Assembly (NCBI GenBank): GCA_964542915.1
Contig: CAZIVP010000016.1
Coordinates: 22,818 to 86,817 of the forward strand
Direction of reading: 5' to 3'
Length of the DNA: 64,000 nt
Source of the DNA: CAZIVP01 sp964542915
GTDB taxonomy: Bacteria > Calditrichota > Calditrichia > Calditrichales > Calditrichaceae
Shown: positions 26,559 to 34,528 of the stretch, one piece after another
How positions within the stretch are numbered: the first letter of the stretch is position 1
Layout: each line of letters begins with the position of its first letter
Made by a program: the position numbers and the translations under genes
The notes under the pieces: model-generated
What the model was told of the DNA's origin: nothing
The model's database searches: none
Seen by the model: the letters and a program-made list of their open reading frames with translations, nothing else

Positions 26559-28496
26559 TTATTTTAAATACACCATGCGTCGGGATAGTGTGATAGCCGG
26601 CGTCTTCAAAACAGCCACGTAAATGCCTCCGCTTACGATGCGCCCCCCATCGTCTTTACCAGCCCAACGGATGGAGTGCACGCCTGAGGATCGTTCCGGA
26701 ATATCCCAGGATGTGACGATCCTGCCAAGCAGATCGTAGATCGTAAGGGTCGATGCACCCGCTTGAGGCAGATAGAATGTGATGGTCGTTGAAGGATTGA
26801 AGGGATTGGGATGGTTCTTTAATTGATAAATCCCTGGTGTACGAACATTCTCAGATAGGAGCGTTGCGATCGTTCCGTCATAACCGGGACTGCCGAGATC
26901 GCCGTCGCTGTCTTCCCAGACGGTTGAAGAGGCTTCCCATTTTGAGGGATCGTTGTTGTCGGCATCGGGACTGCCGTTGTAATACATGGATGCGCCATTC
27001 AGATCGGGCCAGGATGCGCCGTCATCATATTCAACCGCATCGATGCGGGTACTGCCGTCATCAAGGTAGAGATAGATTTCATCGCCGCTGTTTCCGAGAG
27101 CGATGTCGTTGTATTCATAATCCACTTGTACGCAGCCGTTTACGGCTTTGTCCGCGTTGCGGCCAAGGACCATGTATTGCTGGCCATCAAGAAGCAGGGC
27201 AGAAGCGTCGCTGATGCGGTGTTCGTCGTAATCGTTATCCCGTATATACCACCCGGCCAAATCAATTGTACGGTCGGTATTATTGTAGATTTCAAACCAT
27301 TCGCCGTCGGCGTCGCTTACGGCGGATGGGTTCTTCATAATTTCCGTGATAAGGATGTCGCCCGGTTGGGCTTGCACCGGATCGTCTCCGGTGGAAGCGG
27401 AGGATTCAACACCGGCGGAATAGTGCTCGTTACCGTGTGTGCCGTGTACGGAATACGCTTGGTAATAATAAACGGTATTGATTTGTAAATTGTCATGAAT
27501 AAAGGTAGTAGCGGATTGCCGGGCGATGATTGTACCTCCCAACGCTTGCTGACCGTCGCTATAAACAACGCCGTCAACGGGAGGTTCAAACGAGCCTTCG
27601 TTGTCCCAAACGATCATCACATCGTCGCCGTCAATATTCTTTTCCCAGCTCAAATCATTGCGTGTATCGGTAACATTTGTAGCCGTGAAATCCGCTGGTT
27701 TATCAACCTCATCGGAGAAATAGCAACGCCGGACGAGCGTGCTGTCAATAATAAAGGGATTTTGCTTGTCGTCCTGGTAAGGGGCAATGGCGTCATTACG
27801 GTTGGTTTCCCTGGCATCAACCGCATCCTGATCGTGCCAGTCGTAGAGCGTCTCTTTCTGAAGTTCGAAAAAGTCGTCATCCGCCTGCTCCCGGTACATG
27901 GTATAGAAATAGAAGACCGCCCGCGCTGCATCGCCCTTGTGATCTTCCCGCGGTTCAAACCAATCGTCGTCATTTTCTTTTTCGCTATATTCATCGATAA
28001 ACTGATCCGGAATTGAGGTCAACGCGTAGTCATGCCGCCACCATTTATCGGTAGAGATATTTTCGCTTTCTCCCAATGGAGCGTTACTACGGGAAGAATT
28101 TACGTGCTCGCGTGTGGGAAACAAATGGTGCAGATCGCTCTTGGCATTACCCTGATCGGCGCCTTTGCTTTGCGGCCAGGTATGCTCCGTGTTCATGTCT
28201 TTAAAATAAGCGTCGCTGCTTGGATCATTCTGTGGATCGATATAGATACGATAGCCGCTGTAAACACAGGAAACGCTGTCTTCATGATTATCGATGACGG
28301 CGAACATGGTGTCGCGGGCGTCGTCGTAACTTAAAACGGTTTGCGGTTTATAGTTCGCTACGAGACTGTCAATCAATTGCTCTCCGGTTAATCCCGGAAA
28401 AAGGGTACCGGAGGTCGTGTTATCAGAAAGTAAAGGTTGGATGCCGCACAACACGATTAAAAACGCGACGCTGATACGCCAATTCCTTTTTATCAT
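26559..28496 (-). CDS. Secreted endonuclease I with FN3, lamin-tail and T9SS sorting domains
   Basis: A 645-residue exported nuclease. A signal peptide (about 1-25) leads into an endonuclease I (EndA/NucM) domain at about 30-245, whose beta-beta-alpha-metal active site is visible in NTEHTWPQSKG and KSDLHHLFPT; the His of EHTWP is the expected general base. A fibronectin type III-like domain follows (about 260-370), then a lamin-tail domain (about 380-545) with ILITEIMKNP, GEWFEIYNNTDRTIDLAGW and SGDEIYLY. The last 85 residues are a T9SS type A sorting domain (NHPNPFNPSTTITFYLP, YDLLGRIV, terminal RMVYLK). It likely degrades extracellular DNA for nutrients or biofilm turnover. It is convergent with the permease pair, with one base between the stop codons, and stands alone as a transcription unit. 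Confidence 0.9.
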   Translation of the reverse strand: MIKRNWRISVAFLIVLCGIQPLLSDNTTSGTLFPGLTGEQLIDSLVANYKPQTVLSYDDARDTMFAVIDNHEDSVSCVYSGYRIYIDPQNDPSSDAYFKDMNTEHTWPQSKGADQGNAKSDLHHLFPTREHVNSSRSNAPLGESENISTDKWWRHDYALTSIPDQFIDEYSEKENDDDWFEPREDHKGDAARAVFYFYTMYREQADDDFFELQKETLYDWHDQDAVDARETNRNDAIAPYQDDKQNPFIIDSTLVRRCYFSDEVDKPADFTATNVTDTRNDLSWEKNIDGDDVMIVWDNEGSFEPPVDGVVYSDGQQALGGTIIARQSATTFIHDNLQINTVYYYQAYSVHGTHGNEHYSAGVESSASTGDDPVQAQPGDILITEIMKNPSAVSDADGEWFEIYNNTDRTIDLAGWYIRDNDYDEHRISDASALLLDGQQYMVLGRNADKAVNGCVQVDYEYNDIALGNSGDEIYLYLDDGSTRIDAVEYDDGASWPDLNGASMYYNGSPDADNNDPSKWEASSTVWEDSDGDLGSPGYDGTIATLLSENVRTPGIYQLKNHPNPFNPSTTITFYLPQAGASTLTIYDLLGRIVTSWDIPERSSGVHSIRWAGKDDGGRIVSGGIYVAVLKTPAITLSRRMVYLK

Positions 28497-28680
28497 CCCT
28501 GACCTTCCTTTATTAAATCAGATTAAACGCGCCGGATAAAATACAAAACTACGTATTAATTGTTCCCGGTTTTGTGATTTATTTTACAATTGCATCTATT
28601 ATCGTCCTTTTATATCGGTACTTAAGAAAGCAGGCTGGTATTCGAGCAGGCCTGAACAGGTCTGTTTAATGAAGGCGGGA

Positions 28681-28711
28681 ATGACGGATTTGAAAAATCC
28701 GTCATTTTTTA
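28681..28711 (+). terminator. Plus-strand terminator-like hairpin without a plus-strand gene
   Basis: ATGACGGATTT and AAATCCGTCAT form a perfect 11-bp stem with a GAA loop, followed by six T on the plus strand only. It is flanked by two minus-strand genes. On the minus strand no T-run follows, so it may act only as a 3' stem there, or it may end an unannotated plus-strand RNA. Confidence 0.6.
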
Positions 28712-28721
28712 CGGAAGGCGG

Positions 28722-30071
28722 TTATTGATTGACCGAGCTCAGAATCTGCGGCACAATTTCTTCGATTTTTTTACCGGCGTTTTCCAGAGCGGTAATGCTG
28801 GCTTTTTCAAAATCCAGTTGAATGCCTTTAATGTCGGAAAAGGAGTTTTTGTATATTTCGCGGCCCGTCCGCAAATCGGTGATGGCGATATTTAGATTGA
28901 CAAAGGCCGAATAAAGGTTATACACTTTTGCGCCTTTACGGGAAGCCGCTTCCAGTTTAATAAACCAATCCGCTTCGTTCATCTTATCGGTAAAGGTAAA
29001 ATTACGGTCGCTCAACACTTTCTTTAATTTGGGTTCCACGTACAGCATATCGGTCGGCTTGCCAAGGTGCTTCTCTTCCGACTCCACATAAAAAGTGGGA
29101 CCGACCACTTCTATTAAAATACGGGTATTGGGGGCGGGTAAATCGTTGACGATTTTTGCCAGTATGGGATTGTCAAAAGATTGAATGGATGAGAAATCCA
29201 GCGAGGCTTCGATGATTTGTAAAGATTTTGCCGCCTTTATTTTACTGATTTTACACTGCGCCAGGCCCTGTTTATTGGTTAAGACTTTATCGGACAATTC
29301 GCCTTCGCCTTTCACAAATCGGAATTGAACGGGCAGCCGGTTTACAGGCTGATTTTTATATGAGGCCTTCACTCTCAGGAGATTGTCCAGAGGCTGCCCT
29401 ATTTTACCATACAGTTTGCCGTTTTCCGCCTGAAGTTGGGTGGCCGACAAGAGATTTTGTAAAGCCAGAAATATTTCGTTATTAAGAAAGATTTCCCCAT
29501 CAGTGCTCAAACGGGTAACGGGTTCGCCAAGATGATCTCCGATGGCGCGATAAGCCTGTAAATATAGTTGTAACGCCTCTGCGACTTTTCCATTTTGAAG
29601 GCTGTTCTGTCCTTTTAAATAAAGATCGTAAGCTAAACCGGCAACCTTTCTTAGAGCTTCGCTTCGCATTTGCCGGTACTTCTCTTTCGACAGGCGGTAA
29701 TAGACCCAATAGGCGCTGTCGTCTTCCCAGTTATCCACCAGTTCATAGCCCCGTAACTTTGCTTCGGTTCTGGATTGTACGCGGGAAACGACTTCTTCTT
29801 CCACCATGCCGGCGCGTTCGGCCAGCCGGTGTACAAATTCGCCTGATATATCAACGGTAATTTCCGAGGCCATGTTGCGAAGGGCATTTTTCTTGGCAAC
29901 CTCATGATAATCGCCTTTTAGCTGCTCTTTAGAGGCCATAGCGATGCCGATATAATATTCTTTTAAAACCGGGTGGTTGGTCACCCAGTCCGGCAGATCT
30001 TCCTGAGAAAATAAGAAAGGGTTAAATAAGAGCACCAACATAAAACTGTATAATAGGATGGATCGTCTCAT
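28722..30071 (-). CDS. Exported LPP20-like protein
   Basis: A 449-residue exported protein with a signal peptide (about 1-22, ending FLFSQ). Residues about 25-140 resemble the LPP20 lipoprotein domain: PDWVTNHPVLKEYYIGIAMA, an alpha-helical NALRNMASEITVDISGEF segment, and AYWVYYRLSKEKYRQM. There is no lipobox cysteine, so it is likely periplasmic rather than lipidated. A helical stretch with a TPR-like look (AEALQLYLQAYRAIGD) follows, then a beta-rich region, and finally a domain with an LPP20/CsgG-like strand pattern at the C-terminus (TDLRTGREIYKNSFSDIKG). It is the last gene of an operon with the CsgG/PEGA and repeat-lipoprotein genes, 66 nt after the latter. Function unknown; an outer-envelope assembly role is inferred from neighbours. 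Confidence 0.7.
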   Translation of the reverse strand: MRRSILLYSFMLVLLFNPFLFSQEDLPDWVTNHPVLKEYYIGIAMASKEQLKGDYHEVAKKNALRNMASEITVDISGEFVHRLAERAGMVEEEVVSRVQSRTEAKLRGYELVDNWEDDSAYWVYYRLSKEKYRQMRSEALRKVAGLAYDLYLKGQNSLQNGKVAEALQLYLQAYRAIGDHLGEPVTRLSTDGEIFLNNEIFLALQNLLSATQLQAENGKLYGKIGQPLDNLLRVKASYKNQPVNRLPVQFRFVKGEGELSDKVLTNKQGLAQCKISKIKAAKSLQIIEASLDFSSIQSFDNPILAKIVNDLPAPNTRILIEVVGPTFYVESEEKHLGKPTDMLYVEPKLKKVLSDRNFTFTDKMNEADWFIKLEAASRKGAKVYNLYSAFVNLNIAITDLRTGREIYKNSFSDIKGIQLDFEKASITALENAGKKIEEIVPQILSSVNQ

Positions 30072-30137
30072 AATAGCTCTTAATGACCTCCGAACAATGG
30101 TATAATTAATGATCGATATGGGTTTATTTCTACAACT

Positions 30138-31583
30138 TTATCGGTTGTTCCTTTTGTGTGTGGCCAGAAATTGTTTTTTAACGGATTCTATGGTTCCCGC
30201 TTGTTGGGGGCTTTGGATTTGTGCGACCGGCTGCCCTTCGGTGGATGAACTGCCCCATGTAATGGAAAAGAGAAAAAAGTCATAGGAAGGATCGCCCAGA
30301 CTCGAAATATTGGCGCTCTTAAACACATCCACCACAATGTATTGTTGAAAATTGTCATTTTGCCAATCGCTGGACCACAAATCATATGCAAGAAATGCCT
30401 CATCATCTTCGAATACGGTTTCCGAAAAGCCGGGTTTGCGCGATCCGGTTGCTGCGGCAAAGCCGAATTCGCCGCTCCCGGGAACGTAGTCTAAATTTCC
30501 GTTATTATCCTGGTATATTGCATAAATGGCGACCGCTCTGGTTTGATCTTTGAATCCGAATGCGTATAAATCAAACAGGCTGCCGAAGCCATCGCTATCT
30601 GCATAAGGTCTTGTATTGTCGAAACGCCAGCCCATACGGTAACCGCTTACAACTCTTGAAGGTGCAGTTGCTTCGTCTCCGGCTACGGCTGCGATGGCAT
30701 AATGATACCAGCGCGCCTGCCGTACGTCGTGATCATCCCACGAAGTCCCGGAAGGTGCACTTATCACCGGATAGTTACCATCCTGCAGCGAATCCCTGAA
30801 TACGGTGTAACGTTCGGCGCCATCGACAGCGTCCCATTCCAGATGAATACGATCCTCTAAATCTCTTGATACATCAAGTCCTTTGGGCTTGAAGGGAAGT
30901 AGATTTAATCTCACGATCATTTCGTTTTGTTGGATATCGACCGATTTCTCCCCTACGTAGAGATTTAATCCCAATTCATTTTTTCCCAATACATAAAACA
31001 ACCGGTTATTTCCCTTTGGAACATCAATTCTTCCTTGTAATTGATTATCTTCTATGTTGAGATTAACATTAAGTTCTGGCATATTTGGCCCTGTAACTTT
31101 TAATATTGCCTCATCTACAATTGAAGGATCGACATATGAAGAGTTTATTGTAACATCTGCAGCAATTCTATTTACACTTAGAAAAACATCTAATTCATCT
31201 TCTTCAATGTTAAGAGTTTTACTTCCTTCGTATACATCTATACCCAATAAATTTTTAGCAAAAACCTTAAATGTACGATCTTTTCCCTTTGGAACATCGA
31301 TACTCCCGCGAAATTGATTTCCGTCTCTTGTGAGCTCGGTTGCAATTGCATTCATATCGGGGCCATTGACGCTGACTAAAACCCGGGCGATCACAGCCGC
31401 CTCCGCCGGTTTTCCGAGGGACGCCGAATCTACCGGCGTTAGTTGCAAGGTGATATTGAGCGAAACATTGCTATGTTCATTTTCATTATTGGTCAGAGAA
31501 TCAAGCGAACAGCTCAAACTTAAGATCGAAAAAGAGGCTATTAACGCTGATTTTAATGCCAGAGATAAAAATTTAATTTGCAT
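30138..31583 (-). CDS. Lipoprotein with two tandem beta-domain repeats and an FN3-like domain
   Basis: A 481-residue predicted lipoprotein with lipobox LSLSC (C25). The mature protein starts with two homologous repeats of about 90 residues (about 45-135 and 140-230). Each carries a VxGPxM motif, then GSIDVPKGKDRTFKVFAKN or GRIDVPKGNNRLFYVLGKN, then an acidic beta strand (TLNIEEDELDVFL, SVDIQQNEMIVRL). This suggests an internal duplication of a beta-sandwich. A fibronectin type III-like domain follows (HLEWDAVDGAERYTVFRDS), then a C-terminal beta-rich domain with many aromatic residues. I recognise no enzyme motif. It lies 17 nt downstream of the CsgG/PEGA gene with a strong AGGAGA ribosome site. 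Likely a surface or periplasmic component of the same system. Confidence 0.7.
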   Translation of the reverse strand: MQIKFLSLALKSALIASFSILSLSCSLDSLTNNENEHSNVSLNITLQLTPVDSASLGKPAEAAVIARVLVSVNGPDMNAIATELTRDGNQFRGSIDVPKGKDRTFKVFAKNLLGIDVYEGSKTLNIEEDELDVFLSVNRIAADVTINSSYVDPSIVDEAILKVTGPNMPELNVNLNIEDNQLQGRIDVPKGNNRLFYVLGKNELGLNLYVGEKSVDIQQNEMIVRLNLLPFKPKGLDVSRDLEDRIHLEWDAVDGAERYTVFRDSLQDGNYPVISAPSGTSWDDHDVRQARWYHYAIAAVAGDEATAPSRVVSGYRMGWRFDNTRPYADSDGFGSLFDLYAFGFKDQTRAVAIYAIYQDNNGNLDYVPGSGEFGFAAATGSRKPGFSETVFEDDEAFLAYDLWSSDWQNDNFQQYIVVDVFKSANISSLGDPSYDFFLFSITWGSSSTEGQPVAQIQSPQQAGTIESVKKQFLATHKRNNR

Positions 31584-31600
31584 AATATAGTCTCCTGCAA

Positions 31601-32545
31601 TTAAGGCAATTCAACCACAACATTGACGGAGGACGTGTTGGATTCCTCTTCGTTCTCTTTACCGCCGAGCAGTAGAAAAGCCGCCGCGCCGCCGGCTGCT
31701 GCCAGTCCTCCGACAATCCACCAAACGGCGCTACCGCCCCCGTCTTTGCCTTTAGTAGCGGCGGGCTCCGTTTGGCTCTCTTTTTGGGTACGCTGTTGCC
31801 GTTGTTGTAATTGGGAACGATAGGCCGCCGTCATCTCCAACTCCGTATTGATGGCGCCCCCTTCTTCCGGCACATCGATACTTCTTTCCCATGTTCGGTA
31901 ATTTTCCTTGCTAATTCGAATGGTATGTTTGCCTGGAATCACGTTAACTTTAAGAGGGGTTGTACCCTGTTTTTCATCATCTAAGTAGACGTCTGCGTTC
32001 TGAGGACTGGATGACACTTCAATTTTCGCCATGTAGCGTCCCAGAAAGCGATCTTCGATTTTTCGTGCTAAATGCTGCACCATATCGCGAATTTCAGAGG
32101 AGCTGCGACTGCTCTCGTGCTCTGCCAGCAACGCTTCGCCGCTTTGGGTATCCACGAGTCGTATGTCGGTTTCAACCAAGTTCCCGAATTTGGCCACATT
32201 ACCGAAAACCAGGATGTCGACGCCGAATACCTCGCCAATTTTCTTTGCTGTTGAGGCATCAACAACGCCTGAGATCTGTAGCGATAATTCGTTCATCATG
32301 CGATCGATTTCACTGCGTTCTATCACCTGAAATACATTCCCATTGATGAGTTCGGTCATTATCATACTGGAAATTGCTTCGCCATATTCTTCTTCCTTCG
32401 CGCTTTTGTTGGAATCGTCAAAAGGAAATACGGCGATGCGATTGGCTTTTTCCTTGGATTGACCAATCAGTGGATTAACGTTGATAAAGATTAAATAAAA
32501 CATAAATGAAAAAAGGCATACGGATGAGGAAGTTTTATGAAACAT
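31601..32545 (-). CDS. CsgG-domain protein with PEGA domain and C-terminal membrane segment
   Basis: A 314-residue exported protein. After a signal segment (about 10-30) comes a CsgG-like fold (about 35-175): RIAVFPFDDSN, a VIERSEIDRMMNE helix, VDILVFGNVAKFGNLVETDI and VRLVDTQSGEALLAEHE-type strands. A PEGA beta-domain follows (about 177-240: IEVSSSPQNADVYLDDEKQG, TPLKVNVIPGKHTI). A Q/R/K-rich linker then leads to a hydrophobic segment (AVWWIVGGLAAAGGAAAFLLL). CsgG itself forms a lipid-anchored outer-membrane pore for curli; here the lipobox is missing and the PEGA and transmembrane additions point to a different role. It leads a three-gene operon with a predicted TTGATA-16-TAAATT promoter and a GGGAGG ribosome site. 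No curli subunit gene is seen. Confidence 0.82.
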   Translation of the reverse strand: MFHKTSSSVCLFSFMFYLIFINVNPLIGQSKEKANRIAVFPFDDSNKSAKEEEYGEAISSMIMTELINGNVFQVIERSEIDRMMNELSLQISGVVDASTAKKIGEVFGVDILVFGNVAKFGNLVETDIRLVDTQSGEALLAEHESSRSSSEIRDMVQHLARKIEDRFLGRYMAKIEVSSSPQNADVYLDDEKQGTTPLKVNVIPGKHTIRISKENYRTWERSIDVPEEGGAINTELEMTAAYRSQLQQRQQRTQKESQTEPAATKGKDGGGSAVWWIVGGLAAAGGAAAFLLLGGKENEEESNTSSVNVVVELP

Positions 32546-32608
32546 ATCGCCTCCCGGTGCAATTATGATCGTTTGCTAGGAACTCAAAAAGGCAAGAACA
32601 TTGCATTC

Positions 32609-32636
32609 AATTTATCCAATTTAAATTCAATATCAA
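32609..32636 (-). promoter_or_regulatory. Predicted sigma-A promoter of the CsgG/PEGA operon
   Basis: On the minus strand TTGATA (-35) and TAAATT (-10) are separated by 16 nt, and transcription would start about 57 nt before the ATG. Matches are 5/6 and 4/6. Confidence 0.45.
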
Positions 32637-32814
32637 AGTATTTTATGGAACATAACATTGAAAAAACGTAATCCATATCAAAAAAACGGGAACAATTTTT
32701 TCAAGTTTAGGGTTTGCAAAAAGTGAATGAATTCATTTATGACTGTAACTTTTTCCAGGTGTTTGCATTTAATCGAAAAAGGATTTTTAAATGATAAAAA
32801 CATGTTTGTAAATA
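32637..32814. other. AT-rich divergent control region
   Basis: No coding frame is credible here. AATGAATTCATT at 32726-32737 is a perfect 12-bp palindrome, and runs of A and T suggest intrinsic curvature. It separates the minus promoter of the CsgG/PEGA operon from the plus promoter of the 58-residue ORF, so it could bind a shared regulator. Confidence 0.35.
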
Positions 32815-32843
32815 TTGACATTTTATTAACATGTAATTAATAT
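32815..32843 (+). promoter_or_regulatory. Near-consensus sigma-A promoter of the 58-residue ORF
   Basis: A perfect TTGACA is followed after 17 nt by TAATAT (4/6). Transcription would begin near 32850, giving a leader of about 65 nt before the small ORF. Confidence 0.6.
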
Positions 32844-32915
32844 GAAACAAACAATAGCTCTCCATATTCCATAAATTTCGTTGCTGATACTTTAAACATA
32901 CAAAAAGGAGGAAGT

Positions 32916-33092
32916 ATGCATAAGAAACACCTTGAGTCCATTATCGAGAACATTAAAAAGACCGTTAAAGAATTCAATTTGAAAGACGGCGATATGCTCT
33001 CGGTAACGGATGAACATCATCGTGTACATGTTTCTCCTTATCGTGTTACAATGGAAATTCGGTTTCCTGAAGGTATTGACAAAGCGGAGTAA
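32916..33092 (+). CDS. Small hypothetical protein (58 residues)
   Basis: A short reading frame from ATG to TAA behind an AAAAAGGAGG ribosome site with 5-nt spacing and a near-consensus promoter. The protein begins MHKKHLESIIENIKKTVKE, a likely amphipathic helix, followed by FNLKDGDMLSVTDEHHRV and a strand-like segment (VTMEIRFPEG). It has no cysteine, signal peptide or transmembrane segment, and is mildly charged with several histidines. I do not recognise a family. It lies between the divergent CsgG operon and arginine deiminase. With promoter, ribosome site and plausible helix-strand composition, I judge it real, but only expression or conservation data can confirm this. Confidence 0.65.
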   Translation: MHKKHLESIIENIKKTVKEFNLKDGDMLSVTDEHHRVHVSPYRVTMEIRFPEGIDKAE

Positions 33093-33248
33093 CTTCTATT
33101 AACAGACCAACGCCCAGCGATTCCGGCCTTACACTTGGTTTGGCGGTTGATAATTCAACGGCCTCATTTCTTATTATATTTATTTTAAATTGACTCAGTG
33201 CACTGCAAATCAAAAGCTTGCTTCATGTTAGCGGTTCCTTTATTTTCG

Positions 33249-33265
33249 ATGCTATGCGATAGCAT
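33249..33265 (+). promoter_or_regulatory. Perfect inverted repeat before the arginine deiminase gene
   Basis: ATGCTAT-GCG-ATAGCAT forms a 7-bp stem or operator dyad ending 18 nt before the GTG start, just ahead of the AAAGGA ribosome site. It could be a repressor site or an RNA hairpin affecting translation. A weak TTGATA-19-TATTAT promoter lies further upstream at 33147. Confidence 0.35.
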
Positions 33266-33283
33266 GAGAAAGGAAGCCGCTTA

Positions 33284-34519
33284 GTGAACAACGTAAACGT
33301 ATGCTCGGAAATCGGTCCGCTTAAAAAAGTAATTGTTCACACCCCCGGTTTGGAGCTGGAGCGCATGACGCCCGAAGCCTCCATGGAACTCCTATATGAT
33401 GATATCCTAAATCTGGAAGCGGCCATAGAACAGCACAACCAGTTGATCGGCGTACTCAATAACGTATGCAGAACTTTACAGGTCAGGACTCTTTTAAGGG
33501 AAATTCTAAGCTATGGCAAGGTAAAAGTATCGTTGGTTCATGAGTTATGTCGTCAATTAGATGCCCCGGAGGTTGAAGAAACGCTATTGGATCTATCGGC
33601 CGAAAAACTCAGCGAACAACTCATTGCCGGTACCGAAATGAAGCGGGATACGCTGGAACGTTTCCTGTCCCAAAAACAGTTTGCTTTACCGCCGCTGCCC
33701 AATTTGTTCTTCACGCGTGATTCGGCAATGGTAATCAATGACCGTGTTTTTATCGGCAACATGGCCAACCAAATACGTTTGGCCGAGGCCATTATCATGA
33801 GCCATATATTTCGTTACCATCCCGAATTGCTTTGTGAAGATTTCATTGTGGACGCCTCGAAACAAAAAATGCTGGAAACCACCTTTGAAGGCGGGGATAT
33901 CCTCCTACTTCAGGAAGATACGGTTTTGATCGGAATGAGCGAACGAACGAGTCCGAAGGGCATTGATTATCTCATTCATGAATTCAAAAACAGGCATCAG
34001 ATCAAACACGTTTTTGCCGTTATTTTACCCAAAATCCGTGCGACGATCCATTTGGATATGGTGTTCACAATGATTGATTATGATAAGGCGGTCGTATTTC
34101 CGCCCCTGATTATGGAAAAGAACGCCGTGGATGTCATTCATATCAATATAAGCGATCCACAAAAACCGAAACTGAAACGTTTTTCCCATCTGCTGGATGC
34201 GTTGCGTACCGTTAATATCAATCTGGAAGCGATCCGTTGCGGCGGGCCGAACGCACTGTACCAGAAGCGGGAGCAGTGGCAATCCGGCGCCAATTTTTTT
34301 ACCGTCGCTCCCGGCCGGATCATCGGTTACGGGATGAACTATTACACGTATGAAGAGCTGTCAAAAGCAGGAATTCCGCGCGTCGAAGCCCAGGATGTCA
34401 TTGACGGTCATGTGGATTTGAATAAATTGGATAAGTACGCCGTGGCCATTTCGGGAAATGAACTCTCACGCGGAGGCGGCGGTTGCCGTTGTATGACCAT
34501 GCCTGTTATGCGCGCCTGA
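33284..34519 (+). CDS. arcA: Arginine deiminase
   Basis: Hydrolyses arginine to citrulline and ammonia, normally the first step of the fermentative arginine deiminase pathway. The 411 residues show the complete guanidine-modifying fold: LPNLFFTRDSAMVI, the FEGGDIL motif (Asp/Glu substrate binding), HLDMVFTMID with the catalytic His, the late GGPNALYQKREQW, and the nucleophile in SRGGGGCRCMTMP (C403 by analogy to the RCM position). Start is GTG behind GAAAGGA. The usual partners, ornithine carbamoyltransferase and carbamate kinase, are not adjacent; the nearest genes are a small hypothetical ORF and a convergent CBS protein. It may therefore serve arginine catabolism or acid resistance with unlinked genes. 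A perfect inverted repeat just upstream may regulate it. Confidence 0.95.
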   Translation: MNNVNVCSEIGPLKKVIVHTPGLELERMTPEASMELLYDDILNLEAAIEQHNQLIGVLNNVCRTLQVRTLLREILSYGKVKVSLVHELCRQLDAPEVEETLLDLSAEKLSEQLIAGTEMKRDTLERFLSQKQFALPPLPNLFFTRDSAMVINDRVFIGNMANQIRLAEAIIMSHIFRYHPELLCEDFIVDASKQKMLETTFEGGDILLLQEDTVLIGMSERTSPKGIDYLIHEFKNRHQIKHVFAVILPKIRATIHLDMVFTMIDYDKAVVFPPLIMEKNAVDVIHINISDPQKPKLKRFSHLLDALRTVNINLEAIRCGGPNALYQKREQWQSGANFFTVAPGRIIGYGMNYYTYEELSKAGIPRVEAQDVIDGHVDLNKLDKYAVAISGNELSRGGGGCRCMTMPVMRA

Positions 34520-34528
34520 AGTACTTTA

